Of a stretch of DNA of 64,000 bases, positions 37,711-46,603 are shown piece after piece. Numbering within the stretch: the first letter of the stretch is position 1; each line of letters begins with the position of its first letter. Source of the stretch: an uncultured Sphingomonadaceae bacterium (GTDB lineage Bacteria > Pseudomonadota > Alphaproteobacteria > Sphingomonadales > Sphingomonadaceae); contig CANMBD010000001.1 in assembly GCA_947495985.1 (NCBI GenBank), positions 1,178,001 to 1,242,000 of the forward strand, written 5' to 3'. The translations under genes were made by a program, and so were the position numbers. Below the pieces are notes generated by a model. That model saw only the letters and a program-made list of their open reading frames with translations. It was not told the DNA's origin and did no database searches.

Positions 37711-39006
37711 CTACCGATCATAAGCCTTGGGGAGCGCCCCCGGTGCCGGATTACGATAGCGTTCACGCAGACGTTCCTGCCGATTGGAAAGCGATTGCTC
37801 GACACCATCGATGAACACGGTTTCTACCTGTGTGGATAGCTCCAGCGGATCGCCGGTCCAGATGACCACATCGCCCTGCCGTCCCGCCTTCAACGATCCC
37901 AGCTTCGCGCCCATACCCATAATCTCGGCCGGTTTGGAACTGATTGCCGCAAAGGCTTCGTCCCAACTCAATCCCGCCGCGCGGGGAATCCTGTTCAGGG
38001 CAACCAGATTGCCGGCATATTGCATTGAGTAGCGCAGTTGATGCGCATCGCGGTCGTTGATCATTCCGATGCCGACCTGCACGCCTGCCTGTTTCATCCG
38101 GCCAATATTGGATTGCGTGGCGGCCAGTTCCTCAAACCCTTCCGGCAGATCGGTAAGCGCCGACGCCAGTACCGGAACTTTGGCTGCCGCGATGGCATTG
38201 GCCACCCGCCATCCTTCATGCGCCCCGACCAGCACCAGCTTCAGCGATGGAAAATCCTTGCGCAGGTCGAGTACTTTCAAAATATCATTGGCACTATTCA
38301 CATGCACCATAAGTCGCGTGGAGCCGTTAATCACCGGCAATAGAGCCTTGGCATCGGATGCCTTCATCAGATCACTGTCGAAGAGCGACGGACTGCGCGA
38401 ATATGTTCTTGCTTCTTCCAGCATAGCACGGAACAGGATATGCGCTGCGGCACGGCTGCCCCCTGCCCGGCTGTGACCGGTTTCACCGAATTCAACAAAT
38501 TGAAAAGCGCGCGCTTTGGTAATGGGATCGCTGTCCTGACCCAGATCAACAATCGCGCCATAGCCGCCAAACATGGAATTGCCTGTACTCGGGGAAACAA
38601 CTGCTCGGGTTACACCGGCAGCGCGGTTTACTGCCACTGGCGCAGCGAAAGGATTAACGGCATATTGAACATCAAGCGCCGCAGAGAAAACCGAGTCCGC
38701 CGCGCGAGTATCGTTGGTCGAACGAACCGCACCGACTTCGACCAGGCCAATACGGCTGAAGCCTGCAAATATACCGGGCGTCACCCATTTTCCTGACGCA
38801 TCAATACGGCGCGCATTGGCCGGAACGGTGACATTGCCGCCAGCCGCCACCACGCGGCCGTTCCGGATAACAACCGTCGCATTGTCCATTGGTGCGCTGC
38901 CGTCACCGACAACTACCTTTCCGCCAGTAATCGCAATGGTTTCAGCCGCAGCAGGAGCCGCCATCAGAGCCAAAGAAGAGACAAGAATTTTAGCGAAGTG
39001 CTTCAT
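37711..39006 (-). CDS. Exported amidohydrolase-like protein lacking the HxH metal site
   Basis: A 431-residue protein with a signal peptide (AKILVSSLALMAAPAAA). The composite beta domain is intact (IAITGGKVVVGDGSAP, GRQGDVVIWTGDPLEL), but the place of the usual TPGxIDxHxH reads VTPGIFAGFSRIG, so the first metal ligands are missing. Some later positions remain (VHVN, GAHEGW, NDRDAHQ). It overlaps the stop of the upstream homologue by 4 bases (ATGA). It is probably a non-catalytic partner or a member using a different site; this is inference. Confidence 0.83.
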   Translation of the reverse strand: MKHFAKILVSSLALMAAPAAAETIAITGGKVVVGDGSAPMDNATVVIRNGRVVAAGGNVTVPANARRIDASGKWVTPGIFAGFSRIGLVEVGAVRSTNDTRAADSVFSAALDVQYAVNPFAAPVAVNRAAGVTRAVVSPSTGNSMFGGYGAIVDLGQDSDPITKARAFQFVEFGETGHSRAGGSRAAAHILFRAMLEEARTYSRSPSLFDSDLMKASDAKALLPVINGSTRLMVHVNSANDILKVLDLRKDFPSLKLVLVGAHEGWRVANAIAAAKVPVLASALTDLPEGFEELAATQSNIGRMKQAGVQVGIGMINDRDAHQLRYSMQYAGNLVALNRIPRAAGLSWDEAFAAISSKPAEIMGMGAKLGSLKAGRQGDVVIWTGDPLELSTQVETVFIDGVEQSLSNRQERLRERYRNPAPGALPKAYDR

Positions 39007-40403
39007 TTCACGTCTCCTTCACCCGGCTGGCCGAGTTCAAAATCACTCACCGGTCTACGACCTGGATCATTGGCATCGTAAAGCATCGCACCATCAATCC
39101 AGACTTTTTCCGGACGGGCATAAACGCTCAGCGGATTGCCATTCCATAACACCACATCCGCCATTTTACCGGACTTCAGGCTACCGGTTTGATCGGATAT
39201 GCCCATGGCCTTGGCGGGATTATAGGTAATCCACTGGATTGCTGTCGCATCGCTAATTTCGATACCCATTGCCCGGCCATCGGCAAGTGCCTTGGAGGCT
39301 TCTTGGTTCAGTCGCTGAATCTGGTTTTCATCATCAGAGTGAATGACGACGCAGGCGCCTGCCTGCTGCAATAGCGCTGCGTTCTCCGGTATCGCATCAT
39401 AGGCCTCCATCTTGAAGCCCCACCAGTCCGCCCAGATCGCTGAACAGATATCTTCTTTGGCAAGGATATCGGCAATTTTGTAGCTTTCAACAGCATGATG
39501 GAAAGCAGTCACTTTATACCCGAATTCCTTCGACATATCGATGATCTGGTTGAGTTCATCAGCGCGATAGCAATGATTATGGACCAATATGTCGCCGTCC
39601 AGAACACCGACCAGCGTTTCCATCGCCAAATCGCGCTTCGGCGGTTTAGTCCCCTTGCTTTTCTTGCGATAGTCCTGCGCGTTAATCCATGTCTGACGGG
39701 TTAGTGACAGGCTACCCATTCGTGTCGCAGGCTTGCGGTTTCGGTTACCATAAACCCGCTTGGGATTCTCACCGCAGGCCATTTTCATGCCGTAAGGCGC
39801 ACCGGGAAATTTCATCGCCTGCACCGTACGAGCCGGTACGTTTTTGAGCGTCACCGCTCGACCGCCGAACAGGTTTGCCGAACCGGGAAGGATTTGCAAT
39901 GACGTTATCCCGCCATTGGCCAAAGCTCGGGAAAAGCCAGGGTCCTGCGGCCAGACGCTATGCTCCGCCCAGACTTCCGGTGTGACAGGTGAAGTGGCCT
40001 CGTTCCCGTCGCTATGCGCAGGGACACTGGGCGTCGGATAATCACCCAAATGACTGTGAATGTCGATAATGCCCGGCGTTACATATTTGCCAGTTCCGTC
40101 GATGATGGTGCTATCGGTGGGTATTGCGGTGTCGGGACCACCAACCGAGACGATCTCACCCGCCGACATAAAGATTACGCCATTGTCAATCTGCTGGCCT
40201 TCGCCATCAAATATCGTCGCCCCAGTGATAACTACATTGTCAGACGGATAGCGTTTGTAGGTGGAAGGAAATGCTGCTTTTGCCGAGCTCTTGCTCGGAC
40301 CGCTTGCCGATGCACTCGCGGTTTCCGTTTCAGCCGCCGTGGCTGCGCAACCCGTGACCAATGCTCCGGCAGCAGCGACTGCCAGCAAATCCTTCCATTT
40401 CAT
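39003..40403 (-). CDS. Amidohydrolase lipoprotein
   Basis: A 466-residue metal-dependent hydrolase with a lipobox (ALVTGC) after the signal sequence, so it is membrane-anchored by lipid. Metal-site positions are present: TPGIIDIHSHLG, VHNHCYR, TAFHHAVE and VVIHSDDENQ, as in the imidazolonepropionase/isoaspartyl dipeptidase-like class. It is followed by the degenerate homologue with 4 bases overlap and preceded by a peptide transporter (29 bases). Together these suggest a peptide- or amide-salvage unit, with the substrate unknown. Confidence 0.88.
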   Translation of the reverse strand: MKWKDLLAVAAAGALVTGCAATAAETETASASASGPSKSSAKAAFPSTYKRYPSDNVVITGATIFDGEGQQIDNGVIFMSAGEIVSVGGPDTAIPTDSTIIDGTGKYVTPGIIDIHSHLGDYPTPSVPAHSDGNEATSPVTPEVWAEHSVWPQDPGFSRALANGGITSLQILPGSANLFGGRAVTLKNVPARTVQAMKFPGAPYGMKMACGENPKRVYGNRNRKPATRMGSLSLTRQTWINAQDYRKKSKGTKPPKRDLAMETLVGVLDGDILVHNHCYRADELNQIIDMSKEFGYKVTAFHHAVESYKIADILAKEDICSAIWADWWGFKMEAYDAIPENAALLQQAGACVVIHSDDENQIQRLNQEASKALADGRAMGIEISDATAIQWITYNPAKAMGISDQTGSLKSGKMADVVLWNGNPLSVYARPEKVWIDGAMLYDANDPGRRPVSDFELGQPGEGDVK

Positions 40404-40432
40404 ATTCGACCTCTACGTTAAAATTTGCCCAT

Positions 40433-42028
40433 TCAAGATTTTGTCGTCGGATGAATACCGGCAGCCGCTGGCTCGCCAAATTCTCTTTGCCCTTCCAGAT
40501 CATCGCCGATGTTTTCATCCTGAAGCGTATCAAGGTGCATCAATTTCTTGATCAATGGAGAGATTACCAGAACACCAAATCCAACTGCGACTGCGACCCA
40601 GCCTACCGTTGAATAGACATCAAGGACCACCTGCTTGCCGGCTTCCTGACCAACCCCTTCTGCGCCAGTCGCAGAAGCAATCAAACCAGCGGCAAAGTTG
40701 CCGGTAGCCGAAGCGAAGAACCACGTACCCATGATCAGGCTGGCCATGTGCGCCGGCGCCAACCGGTTCATCGCAGAAAGCCCAACCGGAGACAGACACA
40801 GCTCGCCGGTGGTGTGAAGCAGATAGATGAGGAAGATGAAGATTACGGGCGTTGCATTTTCCAGTCCAGCAGCCTGCGCGCCCCAGACAAGCACCAGAAA
40901 GCCGAGACCAACCTGGACAACCCCAAGGCCGAACTTGAATGGCGCAGACGGTTCCATCCCCTTGCGCCCCAGAACCGTCCAAACGGTCGCAAATACCGGT
41001 GCAAGCAGGATGATGTATATCGCGTTGATTGACTGGAACGTCGATGCCGGAACCCCTGCACGATCGACATGGCGGTCAGTAAACAGGTTGAGCGAGGAAC
41101 CCGCCTGTTCAAATAAAGCCCAGAAAATGATCGAAGTGACGATCAGGAACATCGCCGCAAAGATGCGGTCCCGATCTTCGGAGGAAAGCTTGGAAACTGC
41201 GGTGTAGAGAACATAAAGAACAAGACCGCCACCAAAAACGCCCAGAACATAACCGACCAGATCCTGATATTGAATGGCGAGCCAACAAATGCCAACCATT
41301 GCAAGACCAGCAATATACATCCACCATTCCAGTTTCAGACCGGCAACGGGCTGTTTCAGTTTTTCTGGATCAGACGGCTCGCCGCGGCCAAGCAGCAATG
41401 GCTTGCCCCAAATGAATACGATGAGCCCAAACAACATGCCGATGCCAGCCAGACCAAAGCCATAAGCCCAACCGTAAGTTTCACCAATATAGCCGCAAAG
41501 CAGTGAACCCAGCGCTGCGCCAAGGTTAATCCCCATATAGAAGATCGTATAAGCACCATCCCGGCGAACATCCGTTCTTGGATAGAGCTGACCAACAATG
41601 ACCGAAATATTGGCCTTCAAAAAGCCCGATCCGACGATGATCAAAGCGAGAGCCAGCCAGAAGACATTGATGACCGGATTGTTATCATGACCAAAGGCCG
41701 CATCGCCTTCAAAGGCCATGAAGAAGTGCCCGAGAGTCAGGAGAACGGCACCAAACAATACCGCCTTTCGCTGACCCAGATATTTATCTGCGAGATACCC
41801 GCCGACCACCGGTGTAATGTAAACTAGCGCTGTATAGGCGCCATAAATGATACCAGATTCGCTATCGGAGAAGAGCCAGTGCTTGGTGAGGTAAAATATA
41901 AGAAGCGCCCGCATGCCGTAATAGGAAAAACGCTCCCACATCTCGGCAAAAAACAGAACAAACAGACCTTTGGGATGGCCGAGGAAAGTTCCCCTTGCGT
42001 CTCCCGCTTCTTGATACCCACTAGCCAT
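40433..42028 (-). CDS. Proton-dependent di/tripeptide transporter (POT family)
   Basis: A 531-residue transporter with twelve to fourteen helices. The POT signature E-x-x-ERFSYYG is in FFAEMWERFSYYGMR near the N-terminus, and the second family motif lies in YTIFYMGINLGAALG-like sequence around residue 150. It moves di- and tripeptides with protons. First gene of an operon with the two amidohydrolases. It diverges from a nitroreductase gene across 160 bases. Confidence 0.93.
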   Translation of the reverse strand: MASGYQEAGDARGTFLGHPKGLFVLFFAEMWERFSYYGMRALLIFYLTKHWLFSDSESGIIYGAYTALVYITPVVGGYLADKYLGQRKAVLFGAVLLTLGHFFMAFEGDAAFGHDNNPVINVFWLALALIIVGSGFLKANISVIVGQLYPRTDVRRDGAYTIFYMGINLGAALGSLLCGYIGETYGWAYGFGLAGIGMLFGLIVFIWGKPLLLGRGEPSDPEKLKQPVAGLKLEWWMYIAGLAMVGICWLAIQYQDLVGYVLGVFGGGLVLYVLYTAVSKLSSEDRDRIFAAMFLIVTSIIFWALFEQAGSSLNLFTDRHVDRAGVPASTFQSINAIYIILLAPVFATVWTVLGRKGMEPSAPFKFGLGVVQVGLGFLVLVWGAQAAGLENATPVIFIFLIYLLHTTGELCLSPVGLSAMNRLAPAHMASLIMGTWFFASATGNFAAGLIASATGAEGVGQEAGKQVVLDVYSTVGWVAVAVGFGVLVISPLIKKLMHLDTLQDENIGDDLEGQREFGEPAAAGIHPTTKS

Positions 42029-42188
42029 TAAATCGGCCTCCCTAATAGTTGTGCGAGCTGTCGATCGCAGCCCAGTTGAACCGCACCCTAGTCAAAAATG
42101 ATCGCGTGTGAAGCATATTGTTGCACTTGTGACCAGTTTGTGAACAAAAAGCGTTGCAATCATTGGCCGTCACTACAAGATTAAAAAC

Positions 42189-42779
42189 ATGTTCAATGAC
42201 CTTTCCAGCCTCAACAGCTATTTATCCTCCCGCCGTTCCGGCCGGCCACGCAACATGATCGCTCCTGGGCCGAGCGACGAACAGATTGAAGATATCGTCA
42301 CAACCGCGCTTCGAACGCCAGATCATGGGAAGCTGGCCCCATGGCGCGTCATTTGGGTAGACAGCGATCAGCGCCGCCTTTTGGCTGAGGAATTGACCAA
42401 GGCTTATCAGAGCGAAAAGCCGGATGCCGGGCGTTTGGAGCTGGAAGCCCTGGAGACAATGGCGCATCAAGCACCGACCTTGCTGGTTGTCCTGTTTTCT
42501 CCCGTCACATCGACCAAAATACCGCTTTGGGAACAGGAACTGAGCTGCGGTGCATTTTCGATGAACGTGATTCATGCCATTCATGCGCATGGTTTTGTCG
42601 GAGGCTGGATTACCGGTTGGCCAACTTATAATGATGATGTCCGCGATCTTTTTGGAGAAGCACCTGAACGCATTGCTGGCTTTATATTCGCTGGCACCGC
42701 AGATGGGGCGCTTGCCGAACGTCCGCGTCCGGAACTGGACACGGTCCTTTCCCGATGGACCGGTACACAATCTGACTAA
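42189..42779 (+). CDS. Nitroreductase family protein (YdjA-like)
   Basis: A 196-residue FMN oxidoreductase. The N-terminal SSRRSGRP and ALRTPDHGKLAPWRVI are typical of the YdjA/RutE-type subgroup, with FMN-binding positions near residues 10-40 and HAHGFVGGWITGW toward the end. Substrate unknown. Start ATG 42189 has no strong ribosome binding site. The GntR gene follows 80 bases later. Confidence 0.88.
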   Translation: MFNDLSSLNSYLSSRRSGRPRNMIAPGPSDEQIEDIVTTALRTPDHGKLAPWRVIWVDSDQRRLLAEELTKAYQSEKPDAGRLELEALETMAHQAPTLLVVLFSPVTSTKIPLWEQELSCGAFSMNVIHAIHAHGFVGGWITGWPTYNDDVRDLFGEAPERIAGFIFAGTADGALAERPRPELDTVLSRWTGTQSD

Positions 42780-42859
42780 CTGGTTTCAAACAATACTAAA
42801 CGGCAGAATAATGATACTTACCCCTTGCCTGCATCGCTGTATTATGGCAGTGAAGCAGT

Positions 42860-43204
42860 ATGAACAATGCAAGCAAACCTGTCTATTTGAAATTGCGGGA
42901 TATCATCTCGGAATCCATCCTCGATGGCGAATATGCCGAAGGCGACATGTTACCGTCCGTCCGCAGCTTTGCAGTGGAGCAAGGGGCCAACCCTCTTACA
43001 GTTGCTAAAGCCTATCAAGGTTTTCAGGAAGATGGCCTGGTGACGGTTAAACGCGGTGTTGGAATGTTCGTGGCAAGCGGAGCGAAGAACAAACTACGGG
43101 ATGCACAGCGCGCGGATTTTATCAAGAATGTTTGGCCGCCGGTGGAACGTCAAATGAAGCGACTGAATATCAAGCTGGATGAACTTCTCGAAAACGAAGC
43201 CTGA
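42860..43204 (+). CDS. GntR-family transcriptional regulator (YtrA type)
   Basis: A 114-residue regulator consisting of a winged helix only, with a short C-terminal helix. Visible parts are PVYLKLRDIISESILDGEY, EGDMLPSVRSFAVEQGANP and QEDGLVTVKRGVGMFVA. This is the short YtrA-subfamily form, which often controls an adjacent ABC transporter; none is adjacent here, so its target is unknown. It converges with the TPR gene. Confidence 0.9.
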   Translation: MNNASKPVYLKLRDIISESILDGEYAEGDMLPSVRSFAVEQGANPLTVAKAYQGFQEDGLVTVKRGVGMFVASGAKNKLRDAQRADFIKNVWPPVERQMKRLNIKLDELLENEA

Positions 43205-43232
43205 GTTTCAAGCCCGCTGCTCTTTATCACTT

Positions 43233-45215
43233 TCACTGCTTCAGCGCAGCAGACGCCTGCGCAAGACTACGGCGATAAACGGCATTTTGCGGCATCATTG
43301 TCACTGCTTTCTTGATCAGGTCATAGGCGTCCTTGTTCCTTGAACCATCTGCCAAGAGTGCCAGCCCATAGAGATGCGATACAACCGGACTTGAAGGTTG
43401 CACAGAATAGGCAATCCGCCCCGCACTAACCGCCTTTTCCGTTTGCCCTAATCCCGTGTAAGCTTGGGACAACCCCGCCATGATCAAGGCGTCATTGTCA
43501 CCAATACGTTTGCGCAGACTTTCCAGTATCCGGCTGGCGATGCCCCAGTTTTCCGTCTCGAGATGCTCATAAGCCATCCAGCGCAAACCGGCAATATTAC
43601 TGGGATTATAGTTCAGATATTCTGCCAATACCTGACCGGATTCTTGCATCGCCCCTTTTGCCCGAAGTGCTTCAACAATCCGCAGCATAACGGGTTCGGA
43701 AAAGCGGATACGGCGGGCGATAGCGAGCGCATTTAGTGCCTCGTCATAGTTACCCAAAGCTATGGCGGTGTCTGCGACCAGCAAATGAGCGTCGCTTGCA
43801 CCGGGGTTACCGCGTTGCAAGCGCTTTGCTTGCGAAAAGGCGGCAGCAAAATCCCCGCTGTGATATAGCGCCCGGAGATAGGGTATTACTGCGATCGCAT
43901 TATCAGGCGCACGTTCAGCTTCGGCGCGCAAAACCCCAATTGGTGTTTTTGGCACAAAAGCCGTTTTACCGCCGATATCATGGCGCGCTGCTCGATTCAG
44001 CATATCGACAGACCTGGCTTGCATGCCCATCGCCTCTAAAGCCCGTCCAGCCTGCCATAACGCGTACGGGTCCGCGCCACTACTATTTGCCTGACGCTTC
44101 AAAACCTCGATCGTACCTTCCGGATCATCTGCAAGATAAAGCGACCGCGCCAGCAAGTTTTGTGCTTGCCGGTTATTTGGTTGTAGTGAGGCGAGCCGCC
44201 TGAATTTATCGACGGCGCTGTTATAATTTGTTTCGCCATGCTCAATGATGCCCTGCACCAGCAATGCCGCCGGCACGTCATCTAAGCGCCCCTCCGTCTT
44301 TTGCATAAGTGCGCGCGCCAGACCATATTCGCCTGCCCGTGCCGCCAATACTGCCTGCATGAAGAAAGCGCGGGGGTTCCGGCCATCGAGCGAAATGATT
44401 TTCCGAGCAACGATCAGCATATCCGTCATCCGGCCCATATCCCCCAGCGTCGCGGCATATTCGGTCAGCAGGGACACATCATTGGGGTCAATCTGTAGCG
44501 CTCTTTCAAACCACGGAAGAGCGGCTGCCAAACCGAATTGGAAACGGATAAGCTCTCCGCGATACTGCAGCGCTCGAATATTATTCGGTTCCAGCTTAAC
44601 CGCCTCGTCTACCGCAGCAATCGCGCCTGCCTGGTCGCCCGATCCGGCACGAAACCTTGCCACATCAACCCACAGGTCAGCGTTTGCAGGATCCTGTGAG
44701 ATGGCTTGATCGAAAGCTCTGGTGGCCAACGCATCGTCGCCAGTTTGAACAGCTACACGGCCGACTATTCTCGCGGCATAAGCCTGATGCTGAACCGGAA
44801 TATCATTTGCAAAAAGCTGCTCTTTGGCTTGATCCCACTTCCCTTGCAACTGCAAAGCATGACCATAAAGATGCCGCACTTCCGCAACCTCAAGACCCAG
44901 GTCAAAGGCGCGCTCCAGTTCCGCCTCCGCGCCGATACCATCGAATAACTTCAACAATATCTCAGCCTGCAAGACACGCGCATCAATCCATTGCGGGTCC
45001 GCCTTGATTGCGTTCATCAACTCGATACGGGCAGATCTTACATCACCGCGAGTGCGATGTTCCTGGGCCTTTGCAAACGCGTCGCGTGCATCTTCATTGC
45101 CATCGCTGGCCGCTTGAATTGCGGTCGAGAGTCCCGTCAGAACCAGTCCAAGCAACAGCGCCAAGACCACAGGCCTTGAACGTCGCACTGAGAAGAACCG
45201 ACCCGGCCAGACCAT
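43233..45215 (-). CDS. Exported TPR-repeat protein of the PrsK/PrsR operon
   Basis: A 660-residue protein with a signal peptide (VVLALLLGLVLTGLSTAIQA) and TPR repeats over nearly its whole length (for example ARIELMNAIKADPQWIDARV and ALPWFERALQIDPNDVSLL). It starts 4 bases after the prsR stop and is the last gene of the operon. TPR proteins (PrsT type) accompany XrtA/PEP-CTERM systems; this one is shorter than those I know. A periplasmic role in exopolysaccharide assembly or secretion is inferred. Confidence 0.83.
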   Translation of the reverse strand: MVWPGRFFSVRRSRPVVLALLLGLVLTGLSTAIQAASDGNEDARDAFAKAQEHRTRGDVRSARIELMNAIKADPQWIDARVLQAEILLKLFDGIGAEAELERAFDLGLEVAEVRHLYGHALQLQGKWDQAKEQLFANDIPVQHQAYAARIVGRVAVQTGDDALATRAFDQAISQDPANADLWVDVARFRAGSGDQAGAIAAVDEAVKLEPNNIRALQYRGELIRFQFGLAAALPWFERALQIDPNDVSLLTEYAATLGDMGRMTDMLIVARKIISLDGRNPRAFFMQAVLAARAGEYGLARALMQKTEGRLDDVPAALLVQGIIEHGETNYNSAVDKFRRLASLQPNNRQAQNLLARSLYLADDPEGTIEVLKRQANSSGADPYALWQAGRALEAMGMQARSVDMLNRAARHDIGGKTAFVPKTPIGVLRAEAERAPDNAIAVIPYLRALYHSGDFAAAFSQAKRLQRGNPGASDAHLLVADTAIALGNYDEALNALAIARRIRFSEPVMLRIVEALRAKGAMQESGQVLAEYLNYNPSNIAGLRWMAYEHLETENWGIASRILESLRKRIGDNDALIMAGLSQAYTGLGQTEKAVSAGRIAYSVQPSSPVVSHLYGLALLADGSRNKDAYDLIKKAVTMMPQNAVYRRSLAQASAALKQ

Positions 45216-45219
45216 AGCT

Positions 45220-46602
45220 TTAGCTCGCCTGCTGCAACTGATATTGTTTCAACAGATCATAAAGTGTTGGACGGCTGATACCCAAAAGCTTCGCGGCATT
45301 TGATATATTGCCATCTGTTTGTGAAATGGCGCGGATGATGGCAGCGCGATCTGCCGCCTCCCTCGCCGCTTTGAGATTCAGCAAATCAGAGACTTCATCT
45401 TCTGCAGCCTCCAGATCCAGATCGCTGGCGGCAATCATTTTGCCATCTGCCATTATCACGGCGCGCTTTATGCGGTTTTCCAGTTCCCTTACATTGCCGG
45501 GCCATTTCCATGCTTCCAGAGCAGCCAACGCATCAGGTGCGATACCTTTGACTGCCGGATTGATCTCATCGGCAAATTTTTTCTGGAAATGCCGCGCAAG
45601 CAGGCTTGTATCACCAGACCTCTCTGCCAACGCCGGTATTTTGATGACGATCTCTGCAAGGCGATAGTATAGATCTTCACGGAAGCTGTTATCCGCGATC
45701 ATTTCCTCCAGATTTTGATGTGTTGCACAGACAATTCTAGTGTCTACCGCAATCGCTTTCCGGCCACCTATCCGTTCGATAACGCGTTCCTGAATGAAAC
45801 GGAGCAGCTTAACCTGCAATGGCAGTGGAATGTCACCCACTTCATCCAAAAATAAAGTACCCCCGTTGGCCTGTTCAATCTTACCCTCAGTCATCTTGAC
45901 AGCACCAGTAAATGCTCCCTTCTCGTGACCGAAAAGTTCGGACTCCAACAGGTTCTCCGGAATGGCTGCGCAGTTTATTGCCACAAAGGCTTTGTCACGA
46001 CGGTCACTCGAATCGTGCAACCCGCGAGCTAAAAGCTCCTTGCCGGTCCCGCTCGCGCCCAAAAGCATCACCGAGGCGTTGGTATTGGCAACACGCTCAA
46101 TCATCTGCGCCACTTTGAGCATCTCAGGAGCACCGGTGATGATCCGGCCGAGAACCGCCTGGTTACCGTCTTGTTTCGCGGCAAGACTGGAATTCTCCAG
46201 TTCGAGTTTGCGAACATGGAAAGCCCGACGAACAATCAAGCCAAGCTCGTCAATATCTACCGGCTTTTGGTAAAAGTCCCATGCACCAGCCGCAATGGCA
46301 CGCAGTGCACTTTCCTTTTCACCATGCCCCGACGCAACGATAATTTTAGTGTCCGGTTTCAGACTGAGTATCGCGTCCATTGTTGCGAAACCCTCAGTCG
46401 TTCCATCCGGGTCTGGCGGCAAACCAAGATCTAGGGTGACGACATCGGGCTCTTCCGCGCGAAGCATGTCAATGGCCGTTTCGCGATCACCGGCAACAAT
46501 GACCTCAAAATCCTCATAGGCCCACTTCAGCTGCTTCTGCAATCCAGGATCATCCTCGACGATCAGAAGTTTTTCCAGTGGTTTTTTGTCCTTGTCAGAC
46601 AT
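45220..46602 (-). CDS. prsR: PEP-CTERM-type sigma-54-dependent response regulator PrsR
   Basis: A 460-residue NtrC-like activator. A receiver domain ([20 protein letters not shown]; phosphoacceptor in [12 protein letters not shown]) is followed by an AAA+ domain with Walker [12 protein letters not shown], the sigma-54 contact loop GAFTGA and [11 protein letters not shown], then a Fis-type helix-turn-helix ([19 protein letters not shown]). It resembles PrsR closely, and works with PrsK encoded just upstream. Start at ATG 46602, with AAAGGG upstream; a start 18 bases earlier, inside prsK, is possible. Targets should have -24/-12 promoters. Confidence 0.92.
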   Translation of the reverse strand: MSDKDKKPLEKLLIVEDDPGLQKQLKWAYEDFEVIVAGDRETAIDMLRAEEPDVVTLDLGLPPDPDGTTEGFATMDAILSLKPDTKIIVASGHGEKESALRAIAAGAWDFYQKPVDIDELGLIVRRAFHVRKLELENSSLAAKQDGNQAVLGRIITGAPEMLKVAQMIERVANTNASVMLLGASGTGKELLARGLHDSSDRRDKAFVAINCAAIPENLLESELFGHEKGAFTGAVKMTEGKIEQANGGTLFLDEVGDIPLPLQVKLLRFIQERVIERIGGRKAIAVDTRIVCATHQNLEEMIADNSFREDLYYRLAEIVIKIPALAERSGDTSLLARHFQKKFADEINPAVKGIAPDALAALEAWKWPGNVRELENRIKRAVIMADGKMIAASDLDLEAAEDEVSDLLNLKAAREAADRAAIIRAISQTDGNISNAAKLLGISRPTLYDLLKQYQLQQAS

Positions 46603-46603
46603 T

